From assembly GCF_000519205.1 (NCBI RefSeq), contig NZ_JAFB01000038.1, forward strand, positions 28,955-92,954: DNA of 64,000 nucleotides, in the 5' to 3' direction. Positions 45,366 through 53,457 of the stretch are shown here, one piece after another. Below the pieces are notes generated by a model. It had not been told where the DNA came from and did no database searches. It saw only the letters and a program-made list of their open reading frames with translations. The position numbers and the translations under genes were made by a program. The DNA comes from Amycolatopsis taiwanensis DSM 45107. GTDB lineage: Bacteria > Actinomycetota > Actinomycetes > Mycobacteriales > Pseudonocardiaceae. Positions within the stretch are counted from its first letter, which is position 1; each line of letters starts with the position of its first letter.

Positions 45366-45400
45366 AAGGCGCCGTCGCTCACTCCGGCGACGGCGCCTTT
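45366..45400 (+). terminator. Strong intrinsic terminator after the sugar operon
   Basis: AAGGCGCCGTCGC pairs perfectly with GCGACGGCGCCTT over a 9-nt loop, followed by T residues. It begins four bases after the epimerase stop and also faces the convergent membrane-protein gene. Confidence 0.92.
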
Positions 45401-45415
45401 CTGTGCACTGGTGGC

Positions 45416-46057
45416 TCAAGCCGTAACGGCCGGCCGGTCGTCGTCTCCGGGATCGCTCGGATCCGTGTCCGGCTGCGGATCGGCTTGCGGTGCTGCGAGG
45501 TCGCCGGCCGATCGCGGCAGCCCGGAAGTGGGGCTGGTCAACAGCGGTGCGATCACGCCCACCACCAGCACGCCGACCGTTGTCGCGGACATCGACGTCA
45601 ACATGAAGGCACCGCCGGAAAGCGCCGCCTGCCATGGCGAACCGGGCATCGCGGTGAACCACGCGGCCGCCGCGACGGTGGCGGCCACGGTTTCCAGCCG
45701 GAGCAGGCCCGTCCACCACGGCGCCCGCAGCAGGGTCACGCCGGGATCGGCCTTGACCTTGTCCCTGCGCACCTGCTCGGCCTTGCGCAGGTAGAGCAGG
45801 CTCGCGATCAGCGGCGTGGCCACCAGCCAGGCGGCGTACCAGGCGAACCGGAACGGCAGGTACGCGCGCGGGTCCTCGCCGGTCGCCAGGCCGGCCGCGA
45901 CACCGAGGCTCGCGGTGTAAACGGCCAGGATCTCCGTGGGGATCACGCTGACCAACGCCCTCCCCCAGGTGGCGCGGTGGTTGTCGAACTCGAGTTCGGC
46001 AGCGGGGTGGGTCTCGTCGCGGGTGATCGCCAGGGTGGTGACCGAGGACAGACTCAT
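45416..46057 (-). CDS. Multi-pass membrane protein of unknown function
   Basis: 213 residues with five probable membrane helices (VSVIPTEILAVYTASLGVAAGLA, FAWYAAWLVATPLIASLLYL, TVAATVAAAAWFTAM, ALSGGAFMLTSMSATTVGVLVVGVIAPLL and neighbours). A charged N-terminus with FDNHRATWGRAL and an acidic Pro/Asp tail (DPQPDTDPSDPGDDD) flank them. I recognise no family. ATG 46057 has GGAGGAAGGAGC upstream, which belongs to the recurrent leader described at 46064-46087. Confidence 0.7.
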   Translation of the reverse strand: MSLSSVTTLAITRDETHPAAELEFDNHRATWGRALVSVIPTEILAVYTASLGVAAGLATGEDPRAYLPFRFAWYAAWLVATPLIASLLYLRKAEQVRRDKVKADPGVTLLRAPWWTGLLRLETVAATVAAAAWFTAMPGSPWQAALSGGAFMLTSMSATTVGVLVVGVIAPLLTSPTSGLPRSAGDLAAPQADPQPDTDPSDPGDDDRPAVTA

Positions 46058-46063
46058 GCTCCT

Positions 46064-46087
46064 TCCTCCGCGAGTTCGCGCGCGACC
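46064..46087 (-). repeat. Recurrent leader element, copy B
   Basis: Read on the minus strand it is identical over 24 nt to the element at 23348-23371 and ends in the same GGAGGA ribosome site. Its expected upstream half, GATCGTGTCGACAGGGCGCT, is found 116 bp further on at 46204-46223, on the other side of the GC-rich repeat. Confidence 0.82.
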
Positions 46088-46094
46088 GTGTCCT

Positions 46095-46203
46095 GTGGGG
46101 GCTCGGCCCCCACACCCCGACCGGGGGCAAGCCCCCAGACGCTCTGCCTTGTGGGGGCTCCGCCCCCACACCCCCGACTGGGGGCAAGCCCCCAGACCCC
46201 CTT
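46095..46203. repeat. GC-rich palindromic element, two tandem copies
   Basis: Two adjacent copies (46095-46150 and 46151-46203) are each built of two hairpins, GTGGGGGC...GCCCCCAC and TGGGGGCAAGCCCCCA. The second copy, 46154-46203, is the exact reverse complement of 63951-64000 over 50 bp. No T-run follows on the gene side, so terminator function is not evident. Confidence 0.88.
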
Positions 46204-46223
46204 GATCGTGTCGACAGGGCGCT

Positions 46224-46920
46224 CCTGACGGCGGCGCGCACTGTAGTCGATCTGGGAACCGCGGTGCGAGACACGGCTGCTCATGAGTGGATGCTCTCAC
46301 GAACGGGTGAACGCGCAAACAGGCCGACACACTGTCTGGCGTGCCGCGAGGCCTGGCGACGGCGACCGGTGAAGCACGGTACGAGTCGCGCGGGTGCACA
46401 TGCAGCGGGTTCGGCCGGTCGGCGGGTCCGGCAATTCCTGGTTCACTGAATCGGCCCATGCGGCAAACCGGCGCTTGCATTTGCCGCCTTCGGTGTCCTA
46501 TTACGATGCGCCACTTCGACGGCGCGCTCCGACAGCCGTGGCCGGGCCGGCTACCCGAGGTCAGGACCCGATTCTCGAGCGCGGAAAGGCGGCCGCGATT
46601 TGGCCCGATCGGCGCAACCGAAGGTCGCGGCGGTAGACCGGTATCCGCAGCTCACCCCGATGCGTGCAAGCCGACTGCTCGCGTTGAGCGATTACCACCG
46701 CGGCGGCGCTACCGCGCGTCCGCGAAATCCGCGAATTCCTCTCGACCACACGGAAGAGTGACTGCAGCGATCTTGAATACGGTGCTAACGTCGTTTCCGC
46801 CGCCGGCCGGACGCGGTCGGCGGGCGACCATGCTACCAAACTCTTTTTCGGCGGAAAGAACACACTATTCGCGCGGGCGCCGATTTTGGCGCCTCGCATG
46901 AAGATTGGTGGTTTTTCGAC
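46224..46920. other. Long intergenic region before the encapsulin operon
   Basis: About 700 bp with no convincing gene: the open frames lack ribosome sites and have Arg/Pro-rich shadow composition. GC content drops in the last 200 bp, fitting a promoter region for the rightward operon. I found no GTTT/GGGTA stress promoter, terminator or RNA gene here. Confidence 0.5.
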
Positions 46921-48336
46921 GTGACCGTCACCGAGTCCGCCCCTCCGGGAATCGCCGGCGACCGGCCGTGGCTGAGCCTGAGCACCGCGGCGGCGCGAAA
47001 CCTGGCGACCACGACGAAAACCGTGCCGCAGATGCAGGGCATCACGCCGCGCTGGCTGTTGCGCGCGTTGCCCTGGGTGGAGGTCACGGGCGGCACGTAC
47101 CAGGTCAACCGTCGCCTCGGCTGCGCGAGTAGCGACGGGCGAGTCAGCTTCGTCGGCACCGCCGACCGGGTGCGGGTCGTCCCGCCGGAGCTGGCGGAAC
47201 TGCCGCCACTGCGCGGGTTCTCCGACGAGACCGTGCTGAAGGCGCTTTCCGAACGGTGCACCCAGCACAGCTACGAGCCCGGAGACGTGCTCGTCGAGTT
47301 CGGGCACCAGGCCGACCGGGCCGTGCTCATCGCGCACGGAAAGGTCGCCAAGGTCGGGCCGGGGCGCTACGGGAGCCAGACCACGCTCGGCATCCTGGCC
47401 GACGGCGACCATTTCGGCGGCGACGCCCTCGCCGAACCGAAAGGCATCTGGGAATACACCGTCAAGGCCCTGACCCCGGTCACCACACTGCACCTGCAAC
47501 GCCGCGACTTCGACGAACTGCTCGCCGAATCCGACTCGCTCGGCGAGCACGTCGCGCGGTTCCAGGCACGCCGGCGACCATCCAGCAACAGCGCCGGAGA
47601 AGCCGACATCACGGTGATTTCCGGCCATTCCGGCGAGCAGGTACTGCCGGGCACGTTCGCCGACTACGAACCGTCGCCCCGCGAATACGAGCTCAGCGCC
47701 GCACAGGCGGTGCTCCGGGTCCACACCCGCGTAGCGGACCTCTACAACCACCCCATCGACCAGACCGGCCAGCAGGTCCGCCTCACCGTCGAAGCGCTTC
47801 GCGAACGCGAGGAACACGAACTGGTCAACAATCCCGAATTCGGCCTGCTGCACAACGCCGACCGCCGGCAGCGCCTGCACACCCGCAGCGGCCCGCCCAC
47901 TCCGGACGACTTCGACGACCTGCTCACCACGGTGTGGAAGGAGCCGGACTTCTTTCTCGCTCACCCCCGCGCGATCGCGGCGTTCGGCCGGGAATGCACC
48001 GCGCGCGGGCTCTATCCGTCCGATGTGGACTATCATGGACATCGGGTTCCGGCATGGCGCGGGGTGCCGATCCTGCCGTGCGACAAGATCGGCATCAGCC
48101 GGACCCATACCACTTCGGTGCTGCTCATGCGCACCGGCGAGACGAATCGCGGAGTGGTCGGGCTGCACCGCACCGGCCTTCCGGACGAGTACGAGCCGGG
48201 ACTTTCCGTCCGGTTCATGGGAATCGACGAAACAGCGACCATTTCCTACCTGGTGTCGGCCTACTACTCGGTCGCGGTGCTCGTGCCGGATGCGCTGGGA
48301 ATACTGGAGAACGTCGAAATCGGGCGTGAACCGTGA
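46921..48336 (+). CDS. Family 2B encapsulin shell protein 1 (with inserted cNMP-binding-like domain)
   Basis: 471 residues. The N-terminal segment (1-90: SLSTAAARNLATTTKTVPQM, WLLRALPWVEVTGGTYQVNR) and the C-terminal part (about 245-471: YELSAAQAVLRVHTRVADLY, EALREREEHELVNNPEFGLL, HPRAIAAFGRECTARGL, PAWRGVPILPCDKI) form the HK97-type coat fold of Family 2 encapsulins. A Crp-like cyclic-nucleotide-binding domain (about 95-220) is inserted between them, which defines Family 2B. Its phosphate-binding cassette lacks the usual Arg (WEYTVKA instead), so cAMP binding is doubtful. GTG 46921 has only a weak ribosome site. It should assemble into a protein shell holding an enzyme. It overlaps the second shell gene by 4 nt. 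Confidence 0.92.
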   Translation: MTVTESAPPGIAGDRPWLSLSTAAARNLATTTKTVPQMQGITPRWLLRALPWVEVTGGTYQVNRRLGCASSDGRVSFVGTADRVRVVPPELAELPPLRGFSDETVLKALSERCTQHSYEPGDVLVEFGHQADRAVLIAHGKVAKVGPGRYGSQTTLGILADGDHFGGDALAEPKGIWEYTVKALTPVTTLHLQRRDFDELLAESDSLGEHVARFQARRRPSSNSAGEADITVISGHSGEQVLPGTFADYEPSPREYELSAAQAVLRVHTRVADLYNHPIDQTGQQVRLTVEALREREEHELVNNPEFGLLHNADRRQRLHTRSGPPTPDDFDDLLTTVWKEPDFFLAHPRAIAAFGRECTARGLYPSDVDYHGHRVPAWRGVPILPCDKIGISRTHTTSVLLMRTGETNRGVVGLHRTGLPDEYEPGLSVRFMGIDETATISYLVSAYYSVAVLVPDALGILENVEIGREP

Positions 48337-49631
48337 TCACGCCGGTCCATTCGGGCACCGGCCCGAGCCTGCCCGTGGCCGTGGCGCGGAACCTGGCCAC
48401 GGCGGCCGGGCCGGTGCCGCCGACCAGGGGAAGCGACCGCTGGCTGCTGCGCAGGCTGCCCTGGGTGGACGTCACGGCCGGGCGTTACCGGGCCAACGGC
48501 CGGCCGGGCGAGCGGGCCGGTGCCGGCCGGGTCGCCTTCTACGACACCCTGGGCGAGGTCGAGGCTGTCCCTGCGAGCCTGCGCGAGGTTGCGCTGTTTC
48601 GCGGCTGCACCGACTCCGACCTGCTGGCGACCGTCGCCGGCTGCCTGGTGCCGGAGGAGTTCGCGCCCGGCGATGTGATCGTGTCCGCCGGACGGCCCGC
48701 CGAAGCGCTCTTCCTGATCGCCCAGGGAAAGGTCGCCAAGATCGGCGCCGGGCGCTACGGGAACCGGACGAACCTCGACATCCTCGCCGACGGCGACCAT
48801 TTCGGCAGCGAGCCGGTCACCGACCCGCGAGGCAACTGGGAATACACGATGAAGGCGCTCACACCGGTCACCACGCTCACCCTCACCCGGACCGATCTCC
48901 AACGGCTGGCGAAACTGTCACGGCCTTTGCGCGAGCAGGTCGAACGACTGCGCCATAGGTCCACATGCGACAGTTGCGACGACGAACCCTCAACCCGCGA
49001 ATACGAACTCAGCGCCACGCAAGCCGTGCTCCGCGTGCCCGCCCGCGCCTACGACCTGTATCGCCAGACCGGCCGGTGGCTCCGCCTGACCGTCGAAGCA
49101 CTCCGCGAACGCCAGGAACACGAACTGCTCAACAACCCCCGATTCGGCCTGCTCCACAACGCGGCTCAGAACCAGCGCGTGCACACCCGCAGCGGCCCGC
49201 CGGCCCCGGACGACCTGGACGAGTTGTTGGCCCGGCGGCACGGCACCGAATTCTTTCTCGCCCATCCCCGCGCCATCGCGGCCTTCGGCCGGGAATGCAG
49301 CGCACGGGGTATCGCGCCGGCGACCGTGGAGGTCGACGGCAAGCCCTTTCCCGCCTGGCGTGGGTTGCCGCTGCTGCCCTGCGACAAGATCCTGGTCTCG
49401 TGGCAGGGCACCAGTTCGATCCTGGCGATGCGGACCGGTGAGCGGAACCGGGGCGTCGTCGGCCTGCGGCGCAGGAGAATCCCGGACGAGATCGAACCCG
49501 GGGTGAGCGCGCGGTTGTCGGGCGCCGGCGAGCGCTCCTACCTCGTTGTCGCCTACTACTCGGTCGCCGTGCTCGCGCCCGACGCGTTGGGCGTGCTGGA
49601 AAACGTCGAGATCGCCCATGGAAATGGATAA
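48333..49631 (+). CDS. Family 2B encapsulin shell protein 2
   Basis: 432 residues, clearly paralogous to the first shell protein. Shared stretches include LPWVDVTAGRYRANGR, REYELSATQAVLRVPARAYDLY, EALRERQEHELLNNPRFGLLHNA, EFFLAHPRAIAAFGRECSARG and FPAWRGLPLLPCDKI. The inserted cNMP-binding-like domain spans about 85-210, again with WEYTMKA in place of the Arg cassette. It is 39 residues shorter, mainly because it lacks the Ser/Gly-rich linker at 214-245 of protein 1. GTG 48333 sits in the stop of gene 1 (GTGA), so the pair is translated together, consistent with a mixed two-component shell. Confidence 0.92.
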   Translation: MITPVHSGTGPSLPVAVARNLATAAGPVPPTRGSDRWLLRRLPWVDVTAGRYRANGRPGERAGAGRVAFYDTLGEVEAVPASLREVALFRGCTDSDLLATVAGCLVPEEFAPGDVIVSAGRPAEALFLIAQGKVAKIGAGRYGNRTNLDILADGDHFGSEPVTDPRGNWEYTMKALTPVTTLTLTRTDLQRLAKLSRPLREQVERLRHRSTCDSCDDEPSTREYELSATQAVLRVPARAYDLYRQTGRWLRLTVEALRERQEHELLNNPRFGLLHNAAQNQRVHTRSGPPAPDDLDELLARRHGTEFFLAHPRAIAAFGRECSARGIAPATVEVDGKPFPAWRGLPLLPCDKILVSWQGTSSILAMRTGERNRGVVGLRRRRIPDEIEPGVSARLSGAGERSYLVVAYYSVAVLAPDALGVLENVEIAHGNG

Positions 49632-49673
49632 GACAGAACGTAACTCGAAACGCGAGATCGGCAGGAGGATGCC

Positions 49674-50927
49674 GTGTTCACCGCCGCCCAGAGCATCATC
49701 GCCGCTAACCACCCGGGCAGCCCAGACCCGGGTGTCGTGCTCGTCGCAGACGTCCTGCTGTGGCCCAACCGGCCGGCTATCCCGTGCCCGGCGGCCGTGC
49801 TGCTGGAGGGTGAGCTGCAGCGGCGCGGAGCCCGGACCAAGCGCGGGCACCTGCACGTCGACGCCGAAGACCGGGAGGCGGTGACGCTGCGGACCGTGCT
49901 GCCGGGCATCGGTGGCCTCGGCGCCGCGGTCAGCCTGCCGACCGGCCGGGTCACCGAGGCGGTGTGCGGCGCGATGGCGGCCTGCCTGGCGGTCGCGGGG
50001 CCCGCCAGGCGTGTGCTGCTCGCCGCGCCGCGATCGTTCTGTGCGGGCGTGGAGCGGGCCATCGAACTGGTGGAACGGCTGCTGAGCGAACGCGGCGGAC
50101 CGGTCTACGTCCGCAAGCCGGTCGTGCACAACGCGCACGTCGCCGCGGAACTCCGGTCGCGTGGCGTGGTGTTCGTGGAGGAGCTGACCGAGGTCCCGCA
50201 CGGCGCGACGGTGGTGTTCTCGTCGCACGGTGTCTCGCCCGCCGTGCGCGTCGCTGCCCGGCGCCGGGGGCTCGAGGTGATCGACGCGACCTGCCCGCTC
50301 GTCGAGCGGTTGCACGCCGAAGCCCGCCGGGCCGCCGAGGAGGGCGGCACCGTGATCGTCGTCGGGCACGCCGGCAACGAGGAGGTGGACGGCATTCTCG
50401 GCGAGGCACCCGGCCGGATCGCGCTGGTGCAGTCGGTCGAGGAGGCTCGGCACGTTCCGGTCGCCGATCCGTCCCGGGTCTCCTACGTCATCCAGACGAC
50501 GCTGAGCGTGCACGAAACCGCGGAGGTGGTGGACGCCCTGCGGGCCCGGTTCCCCATGCTGAAGGGTCCCTCGTCCGAAGACGTCTGTTACGCCACGACG
50601 AACCGCCAGAACGCGGTGCGAGTGATCGCTGTGGAGTCCGAGCTCGTCCTCGTGGTCGGCTCGAAGAGCTCCCCGAACGCGCACCAGCTGGTGGAGATCG
50701 CGCGGCGCAGCGGCTCGGCCGCGCACCTGGTCGAGGATCCCCGCGACATCCAGCCCCACTGGCTGACCGAGGTGCGCACGATCGGCGTGACCGCCGGCGC
50801 CTCCACGCCCCCGCCGCTGGTGAACTCCGTGATCCGGGCGCTGGGCGGGCTGGGTCCGGTCACGGTGGAAAAGCGCGAGAGCGTCCGCGAGACGAGCGGC
50901 TCCCCGCAGCCGTCGGCGGTCGGGTGA
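49674..50927 (+). CDS. ispH: 4-hydroxy-3-methylbut-2-enyl diphosphate reductase with N-terminal extension
   Basis: 417 residues. Residues about 112-405 are a complete IspH: the three iron-sulfur cysteines are Cys123 (SFCAGVERAIE), Cys207 (DATCPLVERLH) and Cys305 (DVCYATTNRQ). The substrate histidines are His152 (KPVVHN) and His185 (SSHGVSP), the proton-donor region is GHAGNEEV (Glu236), and SKSSPNAHQL is present. It should make IPP and DMAPP from HMBPP. The first 110 residues are extra compared with the usual 310-340 residue enzyme and match nothing I recognise. GTG 49674 follows AGGAGG, 42 nt after shell gene 2, in the same operon. It may be cargo or precursor supplier. Confidence 0.92.
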   Translation: MFTAAQSIIAANHPGSPDPGVVLVADVLLWPNRPAIPCPAAVLLEGELQRRGARTKRGHLHVDAEDREAVTLRTVLPGIGGLGAAVSLPTGRVTEAVCGAMAACLAVAGPARRVLLAAPRSFCAGVERAIELVERLLSERGGPVYVRKPVVHNAHVAAELRSRGVVFVEELTEVPHGATVVFSSHGVSPAVRVAARRRGLEVIDATCPLVERLHAEARRAAEEGGTVIVVGHAGNEEVDGILGEAPGRIALVQSVEEARHVPVADPSRVSYVIQTTLSVHETAEVVDALRARFPMLKGPSSEDVCYATTNRQNAVRVIAVESELVLVVGSKSSPNAHQLVEIARRSGSAAHLVEDPRDIQPHWLTEVRTIGVTAGASTPPPLVNSVIRALGGLGPVTVEKRESVRETSGSPQPSAVG

Positions 50928-50929
50928 GC

Positions 50930-51166
50930 TCAGGTCTTCCCACGGATCGACCGGCGGCGTCGCCTCCGACGCGCGCGCTTGCGGAGGATGAGCAGGAAGA
51001 CTAGGACGAAGGCGAACGCCGCGGCCGCGCCGAACGTCATGCGCTGCGCGGCGTACCTGACCCGGTTCGCCAGCTCCTGCGCGGTCTCCTCCAACTCCCG
51101 CCGGGTCAGCTCGGCGTCCAGCCGCGCTTCTTCGGGGTCGTGCGGGAAACCCGGACTCTCACTCAT
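50930..51166 (-). CDS. DUF3618-type small membrane protein
   Basis: 78 residues: an acidic start (MSESPGFPHDPEEARLDAEL), the DUF3618 core TRRELEETAQELANRVRYAAQRM, one membrane helix (AAAAFAFVLVFLLIL) and a strongly basic tail RKRARRRRRRR. Common beside holin-like stress proteins in actinomycetes; function unknown. Its ATG at 51166 overlaps the previous stop by 8 bp, so it is translated with the DUF1469-like gene. It ends 2 bp from the convergent ispH stop. Confidence 0.85.
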   Translation of the reverse strand: MSESPGFPHDPEEARLDAELTRRELEETAQELANRVRYAAQRMTFGAAAAFAFVLVFLLILRKRARRRRRRRSIRGKT

Positions 51167-51554
51167 GGTGCCGCACCGCCCGCACGTCCTTGGCCATGCC
51201 CGCGACGGCCTCCTGCGGCAGCGGCGGCGCCGCGGCCCGGAGCGAGCGCCTGCCCAGCAGCGCGGCCAGGCCGCCGACCAGCAGCAGGCCCACGCCGATC
51301 AACAACGCTGACAGCCACGCCGGCACCGCCAGCGCCAGCGCGATCACCGCCGCGGCCACCAGGGTGAGCCCGCCGTACAACGCCATGATCGCGGCGAACC
51401 CGGCCAGGCCCGCGCCCCTCCCGGCCCGCTTGCCCTTCCGGCGAAGCTCATCGGTGGCCAGCCGCATCTCGTCCCGGACCAGGCGGCGGACCTGGTCCGA
51501 CATGTCCTGCACCAGTTCCGCGAACGAGCGGTCCTGGACAGCGCGCTCAGCCAT
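51159..51554 (-). CDS. Phage-holin-like/DUF1469 membrane protein
   Basis: 131 residues. A cytosolic amphipathic helix (SFAELVQDMSDQVRRLVRDEMRLATDELRRKGKRAG) is followed by a glycine-rich helical hairpin of two or more membrane segments (GLAGFAAIMALYGGLTLVAAAVIALALAVP, LSALLIGVGLLLVGGLAALLG). This is the actinobacterial putative holin-superfamily III pattern (DUF1469), without evidence of lysis function. ATG 51554 follows GGAGAGGAGG. It is the first gene of a two-gene operon with the DUF3618 protein and is preceded by a SigB-type promoter. Confidence 0.87.
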   Translation of the reverse strand: MAERAVQDRSFAELVQDMSDQVRRLVRDEMRLATDELRRKGKRAGRGAGLAGFAAIMALYGGLTLVAAAVIALALAVPAWLSALLIGVGLLLVGGLAALLGRRSLRAAAPPLPQEAVAGMAKDVRAVRHHE

Positions 51555-51610
51555 CTCGTCCTCCTCTCCTAGCCTCGGGTAGTGACCACGCCCTGGTTCT
51601 GATGCGACTA

Positions 51611-51635
51611 CTACCCCGAGGTTCAGAAAGTTAAC
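51611..51635 (-). promoter_or_regulatory. SigB-type promoter of the DUF1469-DUF3618 operon
   Basis: On the minus strand GTTA, a 15-nt spacer and GGGTAG, ending 57 bp before the gene start. It fits the actinobacterial stress-sigma consensus GTTT-N14-16-GGGTAY with one change in each box. Confidence 0.6.
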
Positions 51636-51658
51636 CGTCGCGCCGAACGCGCCGCCGG

Positions 51659-53419
51659 CTAATCGCGACTGAGACCGCCAGACGCCTTCTCCGAGGGCGT
51701 TTGCCGAGCCTCCGAGTGCGGCAGCGGCCTGCCGGTGAGCGTGATGTGGCCTTCCTCGTGCAGCCTTTCGATCATGTGCGGATAATGCAGTTCGAACGCG
51801 GGCCGCTCGGACCGGATCCGCGGCAGCTCGAGGAAGTTGTGCCGCGGCGGCGGACAGGTGGTGGCCCATTCCAGCGAGTTGCCGAAGCCCCACGGATCGT
51901 CGACCTCGACCTTCTCCCCGAACCGCCAGCTACGCACCACGTTCCACACGAACGGCAGCATCGACGCACCGAGAATGAACGCGCCGATCGTGGAAATCGT
52001 GTTCAGCAGGGTGAAGCCGTCCGTCGGCAGGTAGTCGGCGTACCGGCGCGGCATACCCATGTCACCGAGCCAGTGCTGTACCAGGAACGTGGTGTGGAAA
52101 CCGATGAACGTCGTCCAGAAATGCAGCTTGCCCAGCCTTTCGTCCAGCATGCGGCCGGCCATCTTGGGGAACCAGAAATAGACCCCGGCGAACGTGGCGA
52201 ACACGATCGTGCCGAACAGCACGTAGTGGAAGTGCGCGACCACGAAATACGTGTCGGTGATGTGGAAGTCCAGCGGCGGGGAGGCCAGCAGGACCCCGGT
52301 CAGGCCGCCGAGCAGGAACGTCACCATGAACCCGACCGACCACAGCATCGGTGTCTCGAAGCTGAGCTGGCCCCGCCACATGGTGCCGATCCAGTTGAAG
52401 AACTTGATCCCGGTCGGCACCGCGATCAGGAAGGTCATGATCGAGAAGAACGGCAGCAACACCGCGCCCGTCGCGAACATGTGGTGCGCCCACACGGCGA
52501 ACGACAGCGCGGTGATACCCAGCGTGGCGAACACCATCAGCCGGTAACCGAACAGCGGTTTGCGGCTGAACACCGGCACCACCTCGGTGATGATGCCGAA
52601 GTAAGGCAGCGCGACGATGTAGACCTCGGGATGGCCGAAGAACCAGAACGTGTGCTGCCACAGGATCGCGCCGCCGTTGGCCGGGTCGAGCAGGTGCGCG
52701 CCGATGATCCGGTCGGCGCCCAGCGCGAAGAGCGCGGCGGTCAGGATCGGGAACACCGCGAGCACCAGGATGCTGGTGAACAGGATGTTCCAGGTGAAGA
52801 TCGGCATCCGCCACATGGTCATGCCGGGACAGCGTAGGCAAATGATCGTGGTGAGCATGTTGACGGCGCCCAGGATGGTGCCGATACCGGCCACGATCAG
52901 CCCGAACACCCACAGGTTCCCGCCGATGCCCGGCGAGTGCATCGCGTCGGACAGCGGCGCGTAGGCGGTCCACCCGAAGTCGGCGGCGCCGCCCGGGGCG
53001 AGGAACGAGCTCAGCACGACGAGCCCGCCGAACAGGAACAGCCAGTAGGAAAAGGCGTTCAAGCGGGGGAACGCGACGTCCGGCGAACCGATCTGCAACG
53101 GCAGGATCAGGTTGGCGAAGGCGAACACGTTCGGTGTCGCGTAGAGCAGCAACATGATCGTGCCGTGCATGGTGAACAGCTGGTTGTACTGCTCCTGCGA
53201 CAGGAACTGCAGGCCGGGTCGCGCGAGCTCGGCGCGCATCAGCAGCGCCATCGCACCGCCGATCATGAAGAAGCCCAGCGAGGTGAACAGGTAGAGCCAC
53301 CCGATCACCTTGTGATCGGTGGTCCTCATCAGGCGTAGCAGGGCCGTGCCGCGCCGGTGGCGGGCCGGCAGTTCGTATTGGTTTCCAACGACTATGGGGC
53401 GTGGCCTGACTTCCGTCAT
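51659..53419 (-). CDS. ctaD: Cytochrome c oxidase subunit I (aa3 type)
   Basis: 586 residues with twelve membrane helices. The His ligands lie in TMHGTIMLLLY (low-spin haem) and WQHTFWFFGHPEVYIVALPYFGIITEVV (CuB His with cross-linked Tyr, D/K channel residues), then WAHHMFATG (CuB His pair) and AHFHYVLFGTIVFA (haem a3 and a). It forms the oxygen-reducing site of the terminal oxidase. ATG 53419 follows GGAGGAGCGA. Subunit II and III genes are not adjacent, and the gene sits inside a stress-regulated block under a SigB-type promoter, so it is probably an extra copy rather than the only one. Confidence 0.95.
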   Translation of the reverse strand: MTEVRPRPIVVGNQYELPARHRRGTALLRLMRTTDHKVIGWLYLFTSLGFFMIGGAMALLMRAELARPGLQFLSQEQYNQLFTMHGTIMLLLYATPNVFAFANLILPLQIGSPDVAFPRLNAFSYWLFLFGGLVVLSSFLAPGGAADFGWTAYAPLSDAMHSPGIGGNLWVFGLIVAGIGTILGAVNMLTTIICLRCPGMTMWRMPIFTWNILFTSILVLAVFPILTAALFALGADRIIGAHLLDPANGGAILWQHTFWFFGHPEVYIVALPYFGIITEVVPVFSRKPLFGYRLMVFATLGITALSFAVWAHHMFATGAVLLPFFSIMTFLIAVPTGIKFFNWIGTMWRGQLSFETPMLWSVGFMVTFLLGGLTGVLLASPPLDFHITDTYFVVAHFHYVLFGTIVFATFAGVYFWFPKMAGRMLDERLGKLHFWTTFIGFHTTFLVQHWLGDMGMPRRYADYLPTDGFTLLNTISTIGAFILGASMLPFVWNVVRSWRFGEKVEVDDPWGFGNSLEWATTCPPPRHNFLELPRIRSERPAFELHYPHMIERLHEEGHITLTGRPLPHSEARQTPSEKASGGLSRD

Positions 53420-53457
53420 TCGCTCCTCCGCCTGATCGCGCACAGTGCAGAGCTCGC

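Noticed and set aside
46095..46203. Rho-independent terminators in the GC-rich element
   Set aside because: Hairpins are strong but lack T-runs and lie upstream of a gene start rather than after a stop.
46341..46901. 186-codon ORF before the encapsulin operon as a cargo gene
   Set aside because: Arg- and Pro-rich with scattered Cys, no ribosome site and no domain; typical of non-coding GC-rich DNA.
46561..48168. 535-codon minus-strand frame opposite encapsulin 1
   Set aside because: Shadow of a GC-rich gene: the plus-strand frame carries all recognisable motifs, and the minus frame has no ribosome site or domain.
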